This document shows, one piece after another, positions 1 through 7,776 of a DNA stretch of 23,843 bases. The notes beneath the pieces were generated by a model. It saw only the letters and a list, made by a program, of their open reading frames with translations, did no database searches and was not told the origin of the DNA. Position numbers and translations under genes: made by a program. The stretch spans positions 1 to 23,843 of the forward strand of contig NZ_CALCYR010000308.1 in NCBI RefSeq assembly GCF_937906425.1. The letters run 5' to 3'. The first letter of the stretch is position 1; each line of letters opens with the position of its first letter. The stretch is from an uncultured Methanobrevibacter sp. Lineage in GTDB: Archaea; Methanobacteriota; Methanobacteria; Methanobacteriales; Methanobacteriaceae.

Positions 1-41
1 TTTTAATAATTTTAATAATTTTTTTATATTTTTTTTTTAAA

Positions 42-129
42 TTTTTCATAAGATTCTGTAATTTTTTTTCATGATTTTATAATAATTTTTCATAAAATTC
101 TGTAATTTTTTTCAATGATTTTCTAATAG
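42..129. repeat. Tandem duplication, 44-nt unit x2
   Basis: Copies at 42-85 and 86-129 both begin TTTTTCATAA and share ATTCTGTAATTTTTTT, differing at a few positions. It lies in the 607-nt gene-free leader of the fwd operon. Apart from this repeat, the palindromes and the TATA box listed separately, positions 1-607 hold only A/T-rich sequence with no convincing reading frame. Confidence 0.75.
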
Positions 130-208
130 TTTTTTTTTAAAAATTCTATGAAATTTTGATTGAAATTTCACTGTTTTTTTACTATTTTTTTCTTAGTCTC
201 AAACAACA

Positions 209-225
209 TGTGTACTTACTACACT
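209..225. promoter_or_regulatory. Candidate operator O1, TGTGTA-N5-TACACT
   Basis: A 17-bp imperfect dyad, TGTGTACTTACTACACT. It is one of three sites in this leader sharing TGTGTA-N5-TACAC. It lies 24 nt (start to start) before O2 and about 300 nt upstream of the apparent TATA box. That it is a protein-binding site is inferred from symmetry and recurrence. Confidence 0.55.
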
Positions 226-232
226 TACCTTA

Positions 233-249
233 TGTGTACTTAGTACACA
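233..249. promoter_or_regulatory. Candidate operator O2, perfect dyad
   Basis: TGTGTACTTAGTACACA is a perfect 8+1+8 inverted repeat in otherwise featureless A/T-rich DNA. It is the most symmetrical of the three related sites and probably defines the ideal binding sequence. The protein is unknown; the helix-turn-helix protein encoded at 608 is the obvious candidate. Confidence 0.6.
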
Positions 250-501
250 ATTTTTAGTTAAGCCTAAAAAATCTCTAATTTCTCTTTATTTCGATTGTAA
301 TTTAATTGCATATGGGATATATAATTTTGAATTTTTTCTTATTTTTTAAATTAATATAAATAGTTTAATTTCTTTTTTAATGATTAATTTTATTCTATTC
401 TTAATAATAATTTTTTTAATTAATAATAATAAAAAATAATTTTTATTTAAGTATTATTTTCTTATATGGGAAGTTGAAACTTATTTTTATTTTTTTCCAA
501 T

Positions 502-518
502 TGTGTATATTCTACACT
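502..518. promoter_or_regulatory. Candidate operator O3 abutting the TATA box
   Basis: TGTGTATATTCTACACT matches the outer halves of O1 and O2 (TGTGTA-N5-TACAC). It ends 3 nt before TATATATA at 521, so it covers the position of the archaeal BRE. A protein bound here would be expected to interfere with or assist TFB/TBP loading. A further half-site, TGTACACA, occurs at 590-597. Confidence 0.6.
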
Positions 519-520
519 CA

Positions 521-530
521 TATATATAAG
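521..530 (+). promoter_or_regulatory. Putative TATA box of the fwd operon
   Basis: TATATATAAG lies 78 nt before the first fwd ATG. Transcription would be expected to start about 25 nt downstream, near 550, giving a leader of about 55-60 nt. It is the best TATA-like element in the leader. A weaker ATATATAA occurs near 318. Confidence 0.55.
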
Positions 531-607
531 GCTTTCGACTTGTGCCTTAGTAAACAAGTATTTATTAATAGATTAATAAAAAATTATATTGTACACATGG
601 TGAATTT

Positions 608-1057
608 ATGCCAAAACATATTGTATCTGGACTAAAATATTTAGAAAGTGTAGAGTTGAGAAAAAGAGGTTTGTCCCAAAAGGAAATTTCAAATGAAATA
701 GGTGTTGACAGATCAACTATTTCACACTACCTAAATGGTAGAAACATCTCCACCGATTCTATTGAATTTGCTAAAACTATTTTAGAACTATGTCCTAAGG
801 ATTTTATATTAATTTGCAAGTCATTGTTTGAGGATTATGATGAAATTCGTCAAATAGTGAAGATTTTTAATATGAATCATTATGATTCTCAGATTAATGA
901 TGGATGTATTGGTTGTGGATTATGTGTAGATTTGTGTGTAATGAATGCTATAAATTTAGATTCATTAAAAGCTAAGATTAACCCTATTTATTGTTGCGGC
1001 TGTCTTATGTGTGTTGAGAACTGCCCAACAGATTCTATTAAGATTTTGGAGGTATAA
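608..1057 (+). CDS. fwdH: HTH-ferredoxin fusion protein (FwdH-like)
   Basis: A 149-residue protein in two parts. Residues about 12-46 look like a helix-turn-helix (GLSQKEISNEIGVDRSTISH, then YLNGR). After a helical linker, the C-terminal third carries two [4Fe-4S] motifs: C100/C103/C106/C110 and C129/C132/C135/C139. The proline that normally follows the fourth cysteine is replaced by Val in the first cluster and kept in the second. The ATG is preceded by GGTGA at 599-603. The stop overlaps the spacer holding the GGAGGT of fwdF, so the two genes are surely co-transcribed. Position and the two clusters match FwdH of the Methanothermobacter fwd operon as I remember it. The HTH suggests an iron-sulfur regulator that may control its own operon through the upstream dyads, which is inference. 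The FwdH name is likely but not certain. Confidence 0.8.
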   Translation: MPKHIVSGLKYLESVELRKRGLSQKEISNEIGVDRSTISHYLNGRNISTDSIEFAKTILELCPKDFILICKSLFEDYDEIRQIVKIFNMNHYDSQINDGCIGCGLCVDLCVMNAINLDSLKAKINPIYCCGCLMCVENCPTDSIKILEV

Positions 1058-1059
1058 TT

Positions 1060-2163
1060 ATGGTAAATATTAAAGAGGTTGATGGTAATAACTTCAAAAT
1101 AAAAAGATCAGCAAACGGTGAAAGAGTATTATCTTTTAAAAATCATGTATGTATTGGCTGTGGACTTTGTGAATCCACTTGTCCTGTGGAAGCAATAACT
1201 GTTGAAGGTGTTGCTCCATCTGAACGTGAATATGAAAAATTCACTACTTATTTCAGTGGTCACGAAAAAATCACCCAAAACTATGAACTTTTCACCAATA
1301 AGACAAAAGACATTGCAAAATTAAATATTGAAGATGCTAAATGTGTACTTTGTGGTATGTGTAGTGGAGTATGTCCTGCTGGAGCATTAGATTTAACCAT
1401 TGGTGAAGAATCCATTAAGGATATTGATACTTATCCTACTCTTATTACCAGTGCTGAAATCGTGGATGACAAATGTGTTTACTGTAAGAGATGTGAAGTT
1501 GTATGTCCTAGAGAAGCAATCACAATCAACAGAAACTTACCTAACAGAGCAGATTTAGTCACTGGTGAAATTGGTGTAGATGAAGACAAATGTATTTACT
1601 GTGGAGTATGTGCAGAATTATGTCCTGCTACCGCAATTACTGTAGATAAGGTTTCTGGTCAAGAAAAAATTGAATTTGATAAAGAAAAATGTGTATACTG
1701 TCTTGTATGTAAAAAAGCATGTCCTATGGGTGCAATCAATGCTGTATGTAGATCCTGTTCCTATGGTGAATATGACTTAGACCCAGCTAAAGCAGTTGTA
1801 ACCGGAGATGCAATTATCGACAGTGAAACCTGTATCAAATGTGGATGGTGTGCTGGCGTATGTCCTCAAGATGCGCCTATCATTGAAAAACCATTTGAAG
1901 GTTATGTAAAAGTTGATGAAGAAAAATGTGGAGTATGTGGTGCATGTGTAGACTTATGTCCATGTAACGCATTGGAAATCCCTAAAACTACTGGTCCAGT
2001 TAGAGGCGTTCCAGTAACAGTTAAAGAAGAATACTGTATTAAATGTGGAGCTTGTGCTAAAGCATGTCCTAATGGAGCTTTAGAAGTTGTAAGAACTAAA
2101 GTTAATTACACTCCAACCAGTTCCAAAGCATGGATTGCAGCATTTGATGCTTTATTAAACTAG
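1060..2163 (+). CDS. fwdF: Polyferredoxin FwdF, eight [4Fe-4S] motifs
   Basis: A 367-residue cytoplasmic polyferredoxin. Eight CxxCxxCxxxCP motifs can be counted: CIGCGLCESTCP, CVLCGMCSGVCP, CVYCKRCEVVCP, CIYCGVCAELCP, CVYCLVCKKACP, CIKCGWCAGVCP, CGVCGACVDLCP and CIKCGACAKACP. This gives sixteen-ferredoxin-site capacity per dimer typical of FwdF. An extra CRSC lies between motifs 5 and 6. In the known Fwd complex FwdF forms the long wire delivering low-potential electrons from heterodisulfide reductase/hydrogenase to the tungstopterin site. GGAGGT at 1048-1053 sets the ATG. The gene follows the HTH-ferredoxin gene by 2 nt. It is followed by an unusually long gap before fwdG. Confidence 0.95.
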   Translation: MVNIKEVDGNNFKIKRSANGERVLSFKNHVCIGCGLCESTCPVEAITVEGVAPSEREYEKFTTYFSGHEKITQNYELFTNKTKDIAKLNIEDAKCVLCGMCSGVCPAGALDLTIGEESIKDIDTYPTLITSAEIVDDKCVYCKRCEVVCPREAITINRNLPNRADLVTGEIGVDEDKCIYCGVCAELCPATAITVDKVSGQEKIEFDKEKCVYCLVCKKACPMGAINAVCRSCSYGEYDLDPAKAVVTGDAIIDSETCIKCGWCAGVCPQDAPIIEKPFEGYVKVDEEKCGVCGACVDLCPCNALEIPKTTGPVRGVPVTVKEEYCIKCGACAKACPNGALEVVRTKVNYTPTSSKAWIAAFDALLN

Positions 2164-2291
2164 ATGTTTTATAAAAAATAAATCAAATTTTTAAATTAAT
2201 TAAATTTTAAGATAATTTAAATTAATTTTTGAATTCTTGGATTGGAAATTATTTAATTTTTTAAATTATTTAATTTCTGAATTTCAATTCT

Positions 2292-2347
2292 AAATTATTA
2301 AATTTTATTTAAATTATTAAATTTTATTTAAATTATTAAATTTTATT
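2292..2347. repeat. Tandem repeat, 19-nt unit x3, in the fwdF-fwdG gap
   Basis: AAATTATTAAATTTTATTT occurs at 2292-2310 and 2311-2329, and nearly whole at 2330-2347. The gap 2164-2941 (778 nt) is otherwise A/T-rich sequence holding three copies of TATGGGA and one 14-bp palindrome. I see no gene in it. Confidence 0.8.
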
Positions 2348-2774
2348 AAATTTTCTAAAATCCTGTTTAAAAATTAATTTTAAAATTCTTAAAATTCCAA
2401 TTTTTTAATTGATTTTGATTATGCATTTTCACTAATTTTTTTAAATTTTTTAAAGAAATTATTTGTTTGAAAGAATTTTTAGTTAAATTTATTAAATAAA
2501 ATAATTATATTATATATTGTTATAAATTATTTTATTAAATCAATAGTATAATCGATTTATTAGATTAATTTAATATTCTGCTAATTGTTTCTTTATGAAT
2601 GATGTGTCAATTAGCTTTTGAATATTTTTCAAATTAATTTATAGGTTTTTATAAAACTGATTGTCGGATTATAAATTGGAGATTAATTAGATTTATGAAA
2701 TTATTGATTTATTGAATTAATTTTTTTCGTTTATTTATTATGGGATTTATTATGGGATTTTTAGATTTGGTCCT

Positions 2775-2788
2775 GACTAATATTAGTC
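2775..2788. promoter_or_regulatory. Perfect 14-bp palindrome upstream of fwdG
   Basis: GACTAATATTAGTC is perfectly self-complementary. It lies 154 nt before the fwdG ATG, with TATGGGA copies at 2739 and 2751 before it and at 2859 after it. It may be a protein site for a second promoter driving fwdGDBAC. Function is not shown by sequence. Confidence 0.35.
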
Positions 2789-2941
2789 TTGGATTGGATT
2801 TAAATTATTTTTTAATAAATTTTGGTTTTTATTTAACTTAATTATTTGGATAATCTTTTATGGGATTAATTTAGAATTTTGTTAAATTATTGTCCAATAA
2901 GCATTAAAGTTAAATTTAATGGTAATTTATATGGTGAGTAT

Positions 2942-3172
2942 ATGGAACTTAAAGTAGATCAAGATAGATGTTTAGGTTGCGGTGTTTGTGTTATCGCATG
3001 CCCTGTAAACGCCAGTATCAGTCCTGAAAATGCTGGTGGACATGGTTCCAAGACAACCGAAACTATTATGATGGTTGAAAATGGATTTATCAAATTATTC
3101 AGTCCTGAAAAATGTGATAAATGTGGAACTTGTCAAATGTTCTGTCCTGTAGATGCTATATGGCTTGAATAG
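2942..3172 (+). CDS. fwdG: Two-cluster ferredoxin FwdG
   Basis: A 76-residue ferredoxin with two [4Fe-4S] motifs, CLGCGVCVIACP near the N-terminus and CDKCGTCQMFCP near the C-terminus, separated by about 35 residues. It is the small iron-sulfur subunit linking FwdF to the FwdB active site. The frame is open back to 2879, but the ATG at 2942 has GGTGAG at 2933-2938 and starts right at the conserved sequence. The upstream ATG would add 21 residues unlike any ferredoxin. The stop overlaps the AGGAGTG ribosome binding site of fwdD. Confidence 0.92.
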   Translation: MELKVDQDRCLGCGVCVIACPVNASISPENAGGHGSKTTETIMMVENGFIKLFSPEKCDKCGTCQMFCPVDAIWLE

Positions 3173-3182
3173 GAGTGAAATT

Positions 3183-3755
3183 ATGCATTATGCGAATAGT
3201 TATTTAGAAAAACCTGTTGTTGGCGATCCGAATGTTGCTCCAAAAGCAGAACCTTTAAAAGTACTTAGATGTATGTTAAACACTGGTTCTGATATTTATC
3301 AAGGAGCTTGTAAAAAAAGAGGATCAACATTAAAAGAAGAATACAAAAATGCTTCTGGTACTGCTTATATGGATCCACGTGACATGGCAAAATTAGGTGT
3401 TGAAAATTGGGATCATGTTCTCGTAAAAACAGATTATGGTGAAGTTGTAGTAAGTGCTGCAAGATCAAGAGACGCACCTCATGAAGGAACTATTTTTATT
3501 TGTAAGGGACCTTGGGCAAACACTGTTGTAAGTCATGAAACTTATTGTTGTTCTGACCCTACTTATAAAGGAATTCATGCTACAGTTGAAAAAACTGACA
3601 GAGAAGTCTTATTAATGGCTGATCTCATGAGATGGGTTTACAAGAAGTATGTAGATGAAGACGATGACGACGTTGTTGAAAATATGGAATCCTTAGGTGA
3701 AAGACCATTCTACAACGGACGTAAATGGGAGGAGTTGGAAGACCATGACATATGA
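3183..3755 (+). CDS. fwdD: Formylmethanofuran dehydrogenase subunit D
   Basis: A 190-residue subunit with the molybdopterin-dinucleotide-binding barrel of the formate dehydrogenase/DMSO reductase C-terminal domain (LNTGSDIYQGACKKRGSTLK, then YMDPRDMAKLGVENWDHVLV). FwdD holds part of the tungsten bis-pterin cofactor bound mainly by FwdB. The ATG at 3183 is preceded by AGGAGTG at 3171-3177; an in-frame ATG at 3153 lies inside fwdG and lacks a site. The C-terminus is a charged tail including a DEDDDD run, and it seems longer than the subunit usually is, as far as I recall. The 3' end overlaps fwdB by 11 nt, indicating translational coupling. Confidence 0.92.
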   Translation: MHYANSYLEKPVVGDPNVAPKAEPLKVLRCMLNTGSDIYQGACKKRGSTLKEEYKNASGTAYMDPRDMAKLGVENWDHVLVKTDYGEVVVSAARSRDAPHEGTIFICKGPWANTVVSHETYCCSDPTYKGIHATVEKTDREVLLMADLMRWVYKKYVDEDDDDVVENMESLGERPFYNGRKWEELEDHDI

Positions 3756-5139
3756 ACCACCTGTAACCGATTATGATTATATTGTAGAAAATTGTACCTG
3801 TGCATTTTGTGGATGTAACTGTGATGACTTGGACTTCTTGGTTAAAAACGGTCACATAGTTGCTGTAAGACACGCATGCAGATTAGGTGCAAGTAAAGTT
3901 ATGGAAGATTTAGACCAAAGGATTATGGTTCCTATGGTAAGAAACGAAGAAGGTGTTCTTACTGAAGTAAGCTGGGATGAAGCTTTGGATACTGCTGCAA
4001 AATACATTGCAGAATCCATTAGACCTGTATTCTACGGTTGGTCTGAAACTTCTACTGAATGTATGAAAGAAGGACTTGAACTTGGAGAATATATTGGTGC
4101 TGTATTGGATAACCAAGCTACCATTTGTCACGGTCCTAGTTTGCAAGCTATGCAAAACGCAGGATATCCTATCCAAACTTTAGGAGAAGTTAAAAACAGA
4201 GCAGACGTTATTGTATACTCCGGTAGTAATGCAATGAACTCTCACCCAAGACACTTGGCTAGATGGGCTGCTTTCCCTCGTGGATACTTCAGACAAAGAG
4301 GAAGATTCGACAGAACTGTTGTAACAATGGATCCTAAATTTTCAGACACTGCAAAATGTTCTGACGTATGGATTGGATTTGAACAAAACGGAGACTACGG
4401 TTTCTATAACGCTGTAAGAGCAGTAATCAAAGGTAAGAAATTACAATCTGAATCTGTTTCCGGTATTCCAGCAGAAGATATTTATGACTTAGTGGAAACC
4501 ATGAAAAATGCAGAATTCGGTACTCTCTTCTTCGGTTTAGGTTTAACCCACACATTAGGTAAACAAAGAAACATTGATATTGCTATTAAGATGATTCAAG
4601 ACTTAAATGCAATGAGTAAATGGGGACTTACTCCAATGAGGGGTCACTTTAACGTAAACGGTTTCAACATTTTCATGGCATTCGAAACCGGTTGGGCATT
4701 TGGTGTAGACTTCTGTAGAGGATACGGAAGATATATGTTAGGTGAAACCAACACTATTGACTTGCTTGTAAGAGAAGAACCTGACTGTTTCTTAGTTATT
4801 GCTGCTGACCCTGGTGCTCACTTCCCTAATGGAGCAAACCAACACTTGGCAAACATTCCTGTTATTCAAATCGATATTCACTGGGGACCATCTACTGAAC
4901 TTGCTGATGTAGTATTGCCTGGTTCATTCATCTCAGTTGAATGTGGAGGTACAAGTTACCGTATGGATGGTGTACCTATTTGGATGAAAAAGGCTATCGA
5001 TAAACCTGAAACCTGTCGTGATGACGAATGGATTGTACGTGAAATTAAAGAAAGAGTATTTAAACTTAGAGAAGAACCTAACGTAGCTCCTAAGTATGTA
5101 CCTAACCCTGGTTTAGGTTTAATTGAAAAAGGTGATTAA
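3745..5139 (+). CDS. fwdB: Formylmethanofuran dehydrogenase subunit B, cysteine form
   Basis: A 464-residue catalytic subunit of the molybdopterin oxidoreductase family. It reduces CO2 to formate at a tungsten bis-pterin site. The N-terminus carries a [4Fe-4S] binding set (C19, C22, C26 and C45 by spacing). The metal ligand position reads ATICHGPS, so C128 takes the place where other methanogens have selenocysteine. Further pterin-binding signatures include VYSGSNAMNSHPRHLARWA and ADPGAHFPNGANQHLA. GGGAGGAG at 3727-3734 selects the ATG at 3745, inside the end of fwdD; the longer frame from 3697 has no site. The stop TAA shares its last base region directly with the fwdA ATG (5137-5139, then 5140). 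Confidence 0.95.
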   Translation: MTYEPPVTDYDYIVENCTCAFCGCNCDDLDFLVKNGHIVAVRHACRLGASKVMEDLDQRIMVPMVRNEEGVLTEVSWDEALDTAAKYIAESIRPVFYGWSETSTECMKEGLELGEYIGAVLDNQATICHGPSLQAMQNAGYPIQTLGEVKNRADVIVYSGSNAMNSHPRHLARWAAFPRGYFRQRGRFDRTVVTMDPKFSDTAKCSDVWIGFEQNGDYGFYNAVRAVIKGKKLQSESVSGIPAEDIYDLVETMKNAEFGTLFFGLGLTHTLGKQRNIDIAIKMIQDLNAMSKWGLTPMRGHFNVNGFNIFMAFETGWAFGVDFCRGYGRYMLGETNTIDLLVREEPDCFLVIAADPGAHFPNGANQHLANIPVIQIDIHWGPSTELADVVLPGSFISVECGGTSYRMDGVPIWMKKAIDKPETCRDDEWIVREIKERVFKLREEPNVAPKYVPNPGLGLIEKGD

Positions 5140-6858
5140 ATGGAATATGTACTTAAAAACGGACTTGTTTATGATCCTGCAAATGAAATCAACGGAGAAA
5201 AGATGGACATCTTCGTTAAAGACGGTAAGATTGTAGAATCCTTACCTGATGACGCAAAAGTCATTGATGTAACTGACAAAGTTGTAATGCCAGCAGGTAT
5301 TGACCCTCACGCTCATGTTGCTGGTCCAAAATTAGTAGTAGGTAGATTATATAGGCCTGAAGACTCCAGAATGGGAGTTTCTCAGAAGACAAAAGTTGAA
5401 AGAGCAGAAGCTGGTTTCTCAATCCCATGTTGTCCAACCACTGGATACAGATACTCAAGAATGGGATATGGTACTGTATGTGAAGCAGCTATGCCTGCAA
5501 TGGAAGCAAAACACACTCACGAAGAGATTGCTACCATTAGAAATATTGACGTAAACCCTTTAACTTTATTCGGTAACAACTGGTTTGTAATGGAATATGC
5601 AAGAGAAAAGAGATATGAAGATCTTGCAGCATACATTGCAGCATTCTTAAGAATTTCCAAAGGATACGGTGTAAAAATCGTAAACCCTTGTGGTAGTGAA
5701 GCTTGGGGATGGGGTAAAAACGTACACGGATACAATGATAAGGCTCCTTACTTTGATGTAACTTCCAAGGAAGTAGTATTGGCTTTAGCTAAAGCTAACG
5801 AAATGTTAGGACTCCCTCACAGTATTCACATTCACCCTAACGATTTAGGACACCCTGGTAACTATCCAACTACCATTGAAACTTTAGATTCAGTAAAGGC
5901 AATTACTAAATCTACCAAAAAGGCTGCAAGAGTAAGAGATCAAACCGTTCACAACACTCACTTACAATTCCACTCCTACGGTGGAAACAGTTGGAAAGAT
6001 GCAGATTCTGCAGCAGACAAAGTGGCTAAATTCGTAAACAAAACTGACTACATGACCTGTGATATCGGTCAAGTTACCTTTGACGAAACAACCACCATGA
6101 CTGCAGACGCTCCAATGGAATACGACTTATTTAAGATTTCCGGTTTAAAATGGGCTAACAAGGATATTGAATGTGAAACTGCAGCAGGAATCATTCCTTG
6201 TATCTATTCACCAAAAACTCCAGTAGCAACATTACAATGGGCTATTGGTCTTGAATTGTTCTTGCTCATTGACAACCCATGGCAAGTATGTTTAACCACT
6301 GACCACCCTAATGCAGGTCCATTCATCAGATACCCAAGAATCATCTCTTGGTTAATGAGTGCTCCTAGAAGAATGGAAATGATTGAAAATGGTGAAGTGC
6401 ACAAATGGTCTCACAAAAGAACCGGTCTTGCTGGTCTTGAAAGAGAATATGACTTCTATGACATTGCAACCATTACCAGATCTGCTCCTGCTAGAATCCA
6501 CGGATTCACTGACAGAGGTCAACTCACCCCTGGATACAATGCAGATATTGCAGTATATGGCTTAAATCCTAATGACTTTGACCCATCCAGAAACCCAGAA
6601 GAAGTTGAAAAAGCATTCACTTGGGCTGACTTAACCATTAAAGATGGTCAAATTCTTTGTAAGGATGGTGACCTTGTTGCAACCAAGAAACCTCATGACA
6701 TTTGGTGTGACGTAAAAGGTTGGGAAGAAGAGGAAGCTAGAATTTGTAATGAAATTATGCCGTTCTTTACTCAATACTATTCAATTAAATGGGAAACTTA
6801 CCAAGTATATGATCATTACTTATCTGACCCTATTGCTGTACAGGCACCAGCTAAATAA
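5140..6858 (+). CDS. fwdA: Formylmethanofuran dehydrogenase subunit A
   Basis: A 572-residue amidohydrolase-superfamily subunit that condenses formate with methanofuran at a binuclear zinc site, linked to FwdB by an internal formate channel. Visible metal ligands are H57 and H59 in PHAHVAG, a lysine expected to be carboxylated at K179 (GVKIVNPCG), histidines in SIHIHPNDLGHPG (H230/H232) and in HNTHLQFHSYGG, and D388 in TTDHPNAG. Length and motifs match FwdA of Methanothermobacter. The ATG follows the fwdB stop with no gap; AGGTGAT inside the end of fwdB serves as ribosome binding site. Gene order here is D-B-A-C, whereas I recall D-A-C-B for Methanothermobacter. Confidence 0.95.
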   Translation: MEYVLKNGLVYDPANEINGEKMDIFVKDGKIVESLPDDAKVIDVTDKVVMPAGIDPHAHVAGPKLVVGRLYRPEDSRMGVSQKTKVERAEAGFSIPCCPTTGYRYSRMGYGTVCEAAMPAMEAKHTHEEIATIRNIDVNPLTLFGNNWFVMEYAREKRYEDLAAYIAAFLRISKGYGVKIVNPCGSEAWGWGKNVHGYNDKAPYFDVTSKEVVLALAKANEMLGLPHSIHIHPNDLGHPGNYPTTIETLDSVKAITKSTKKAARVRDQTVHNTHLQFHSYGGNSWKDADSAADKVAKFVNKTDYMTCDIGQVTFDETTTMTADAPMEYDLFKISGLKWANKDIECETAAGIIPCIYSPKTPVATLQWAIGLELFLLIDNPWQVCLTTDHPNAGPFIRYPRIISWLMSAPRRMEMIENGEVHKWSHKRTGLAGLEREYDFYDIATITRSAPARIHGFTDRGQLTPGYNADIAVYGLNPNDFDPSRNPEEVEKAFTWADLTIKDGQILCKDGDLVATKKPHDIWCDVKGWEEEEARICNEIMPFFTQYYSIKWETYQVYDHYLSDPIAVQAPAK

Positions 6859-6874
6859 TTAAGGAGGATTCTAG

Positions 6875-7741
6875 ATGAAAACTATTACTTTTAATCAAAA
6901 GAAAACTTCTAAAATTGCTTTAGAATTTGATGAAATTGTTCCTAATACTGTTATCGACTGGACCAAAGAAGATTGGGACGCATATCAAGTTCCTATCGGA
7001 AATTCCAGATTCCCTATTACTGATTTCTTTGACATTGAAATTGAAGGAGAAGCTGACAATCCTTCCCAAGTAAAAATGGTATTGAATGGTGACTACCGCA
7101 GAGTAAAATACATTGGATACAGAATGACTGCTGGTGAAGTTATTGTAAACAGTAGTGCAGACCTTCACGCTGGTGCAGAAATGTCTGGCGGATACTGTCT
7201 TGTCAAAGGTAATGTGGAAGCTCACGCTGGAAGGGAAATGTCCGGAGGTAAACTCGAAATTATGGGAGATACCAAAGAATTTACCGGCGCTTCATACATT
7301 GGTGAATGGAGAGGTATGACCGGAGGAGAAATTATTGTCCACGGTAATGCTGGAAAACAATGTGGCGAATGTTTAACCGGTGGTAAAATCCATATTTTAG
7401 GTGACTGTGATATTCTCGCAGGTATTCACATGACCAAAGGTACCATTGAAATTGAAGGTAATGTAAACCGTTGGCCTGGTGGACAAATGAAAAACGGAAA
7501 CATCATCATTCACGGTAAAGTAGGAAGATTACTTGAAGGATTCGTTGAACAAGACATTGTAACCGATCCTGAATTAGATGGTGTAACCTATCCTGGTAAA
7601 TACATCGAATATAAAGGGGACATTGCTTTAAACGGTAAAGGTACCTTATTAATCGATGCAGAGAAAAACAGAGACAGATTATCTACCTGGATTGAAGAAG
7701 ACGACGAATATAATGCAATTAGAGTCTACCGTGAACAATAG
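6875..7741 (+). CDS. fwdC: Formylmethanofuran dehydrogenase subunit C
   Basis: A 288-residue subunit with the glycine-rich right-handed beta-helix shared with the glutamate synthase alpha C-terminal domain. Repeated turns are visible: GAEMSGGYCLVKGNVEAHAG, REMSGGKLEIMGD, WRGMTGGEIIVHGNAG, CLTGGKIHILGDCD, MTKGTIEIEGNVNRWPGGQM and KNGNIIIHGKVG. FwdC is a structural subunit packed against FwdA and FwdB. AAGGAGG at 6861-6867 gives a clear start 16 nt after the fwdA stop. The C-terminal 60 residues extend beyond the repeat. This is the last recognisable fwd gene; ORF91 follows after 35 nt and may be read through. Confidence 0.94.
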   Translation: MKTITFNQKKTSKIALEFDEIVPNTVIDWTKEDWDAYQVPIGNSRFPITDFFDIEIEGEADNPSQVKMVLNGDYRRVKYIGYRMTAGEVIVNSSADLHAGAEMSGGYCLVKGNVEAHAGREMSGGKLEIMGDTKEFTGASYIGEWRGMTGGEIIVHGNAGKQCGECLTGGKIHILGDCDILAGIHMTKGTIEIEGNVNRWPGGQMKNGNIIIHGKVGRLLEGFVEQDIVTDPELDGVTYPGKYIEYKGDIALNGKGTLLIDAEKNRDRLSTWIEEDDEYNAIRVYREQ

Positions 7742-7776
7742 GTAGCTCTATATTTTCTTATATAATGGTGTTTATT

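Noticed and set aside
1339..1352. Further copy of the TGTGTA motif inside fwdF
   Set aside because: TGTGTACTTTGTGG is half of the pattern only and encodes the conserved Cys-Val-Leu-Cys, so it is explained by the protein.
2879..2941. Longer N-terminus of FwdG
   Set aside because: No ribosome binding site precedes the earlier ATG, and the added 21 residues are unlike ferredoxins; GGTGAG supports the ATG at 2942.
4126..4140. Selenocysteine in FwdB
   Set aside because: The codon at the metal ligand position is TGT (cysteine), not TGA, so this is the cysteine form.
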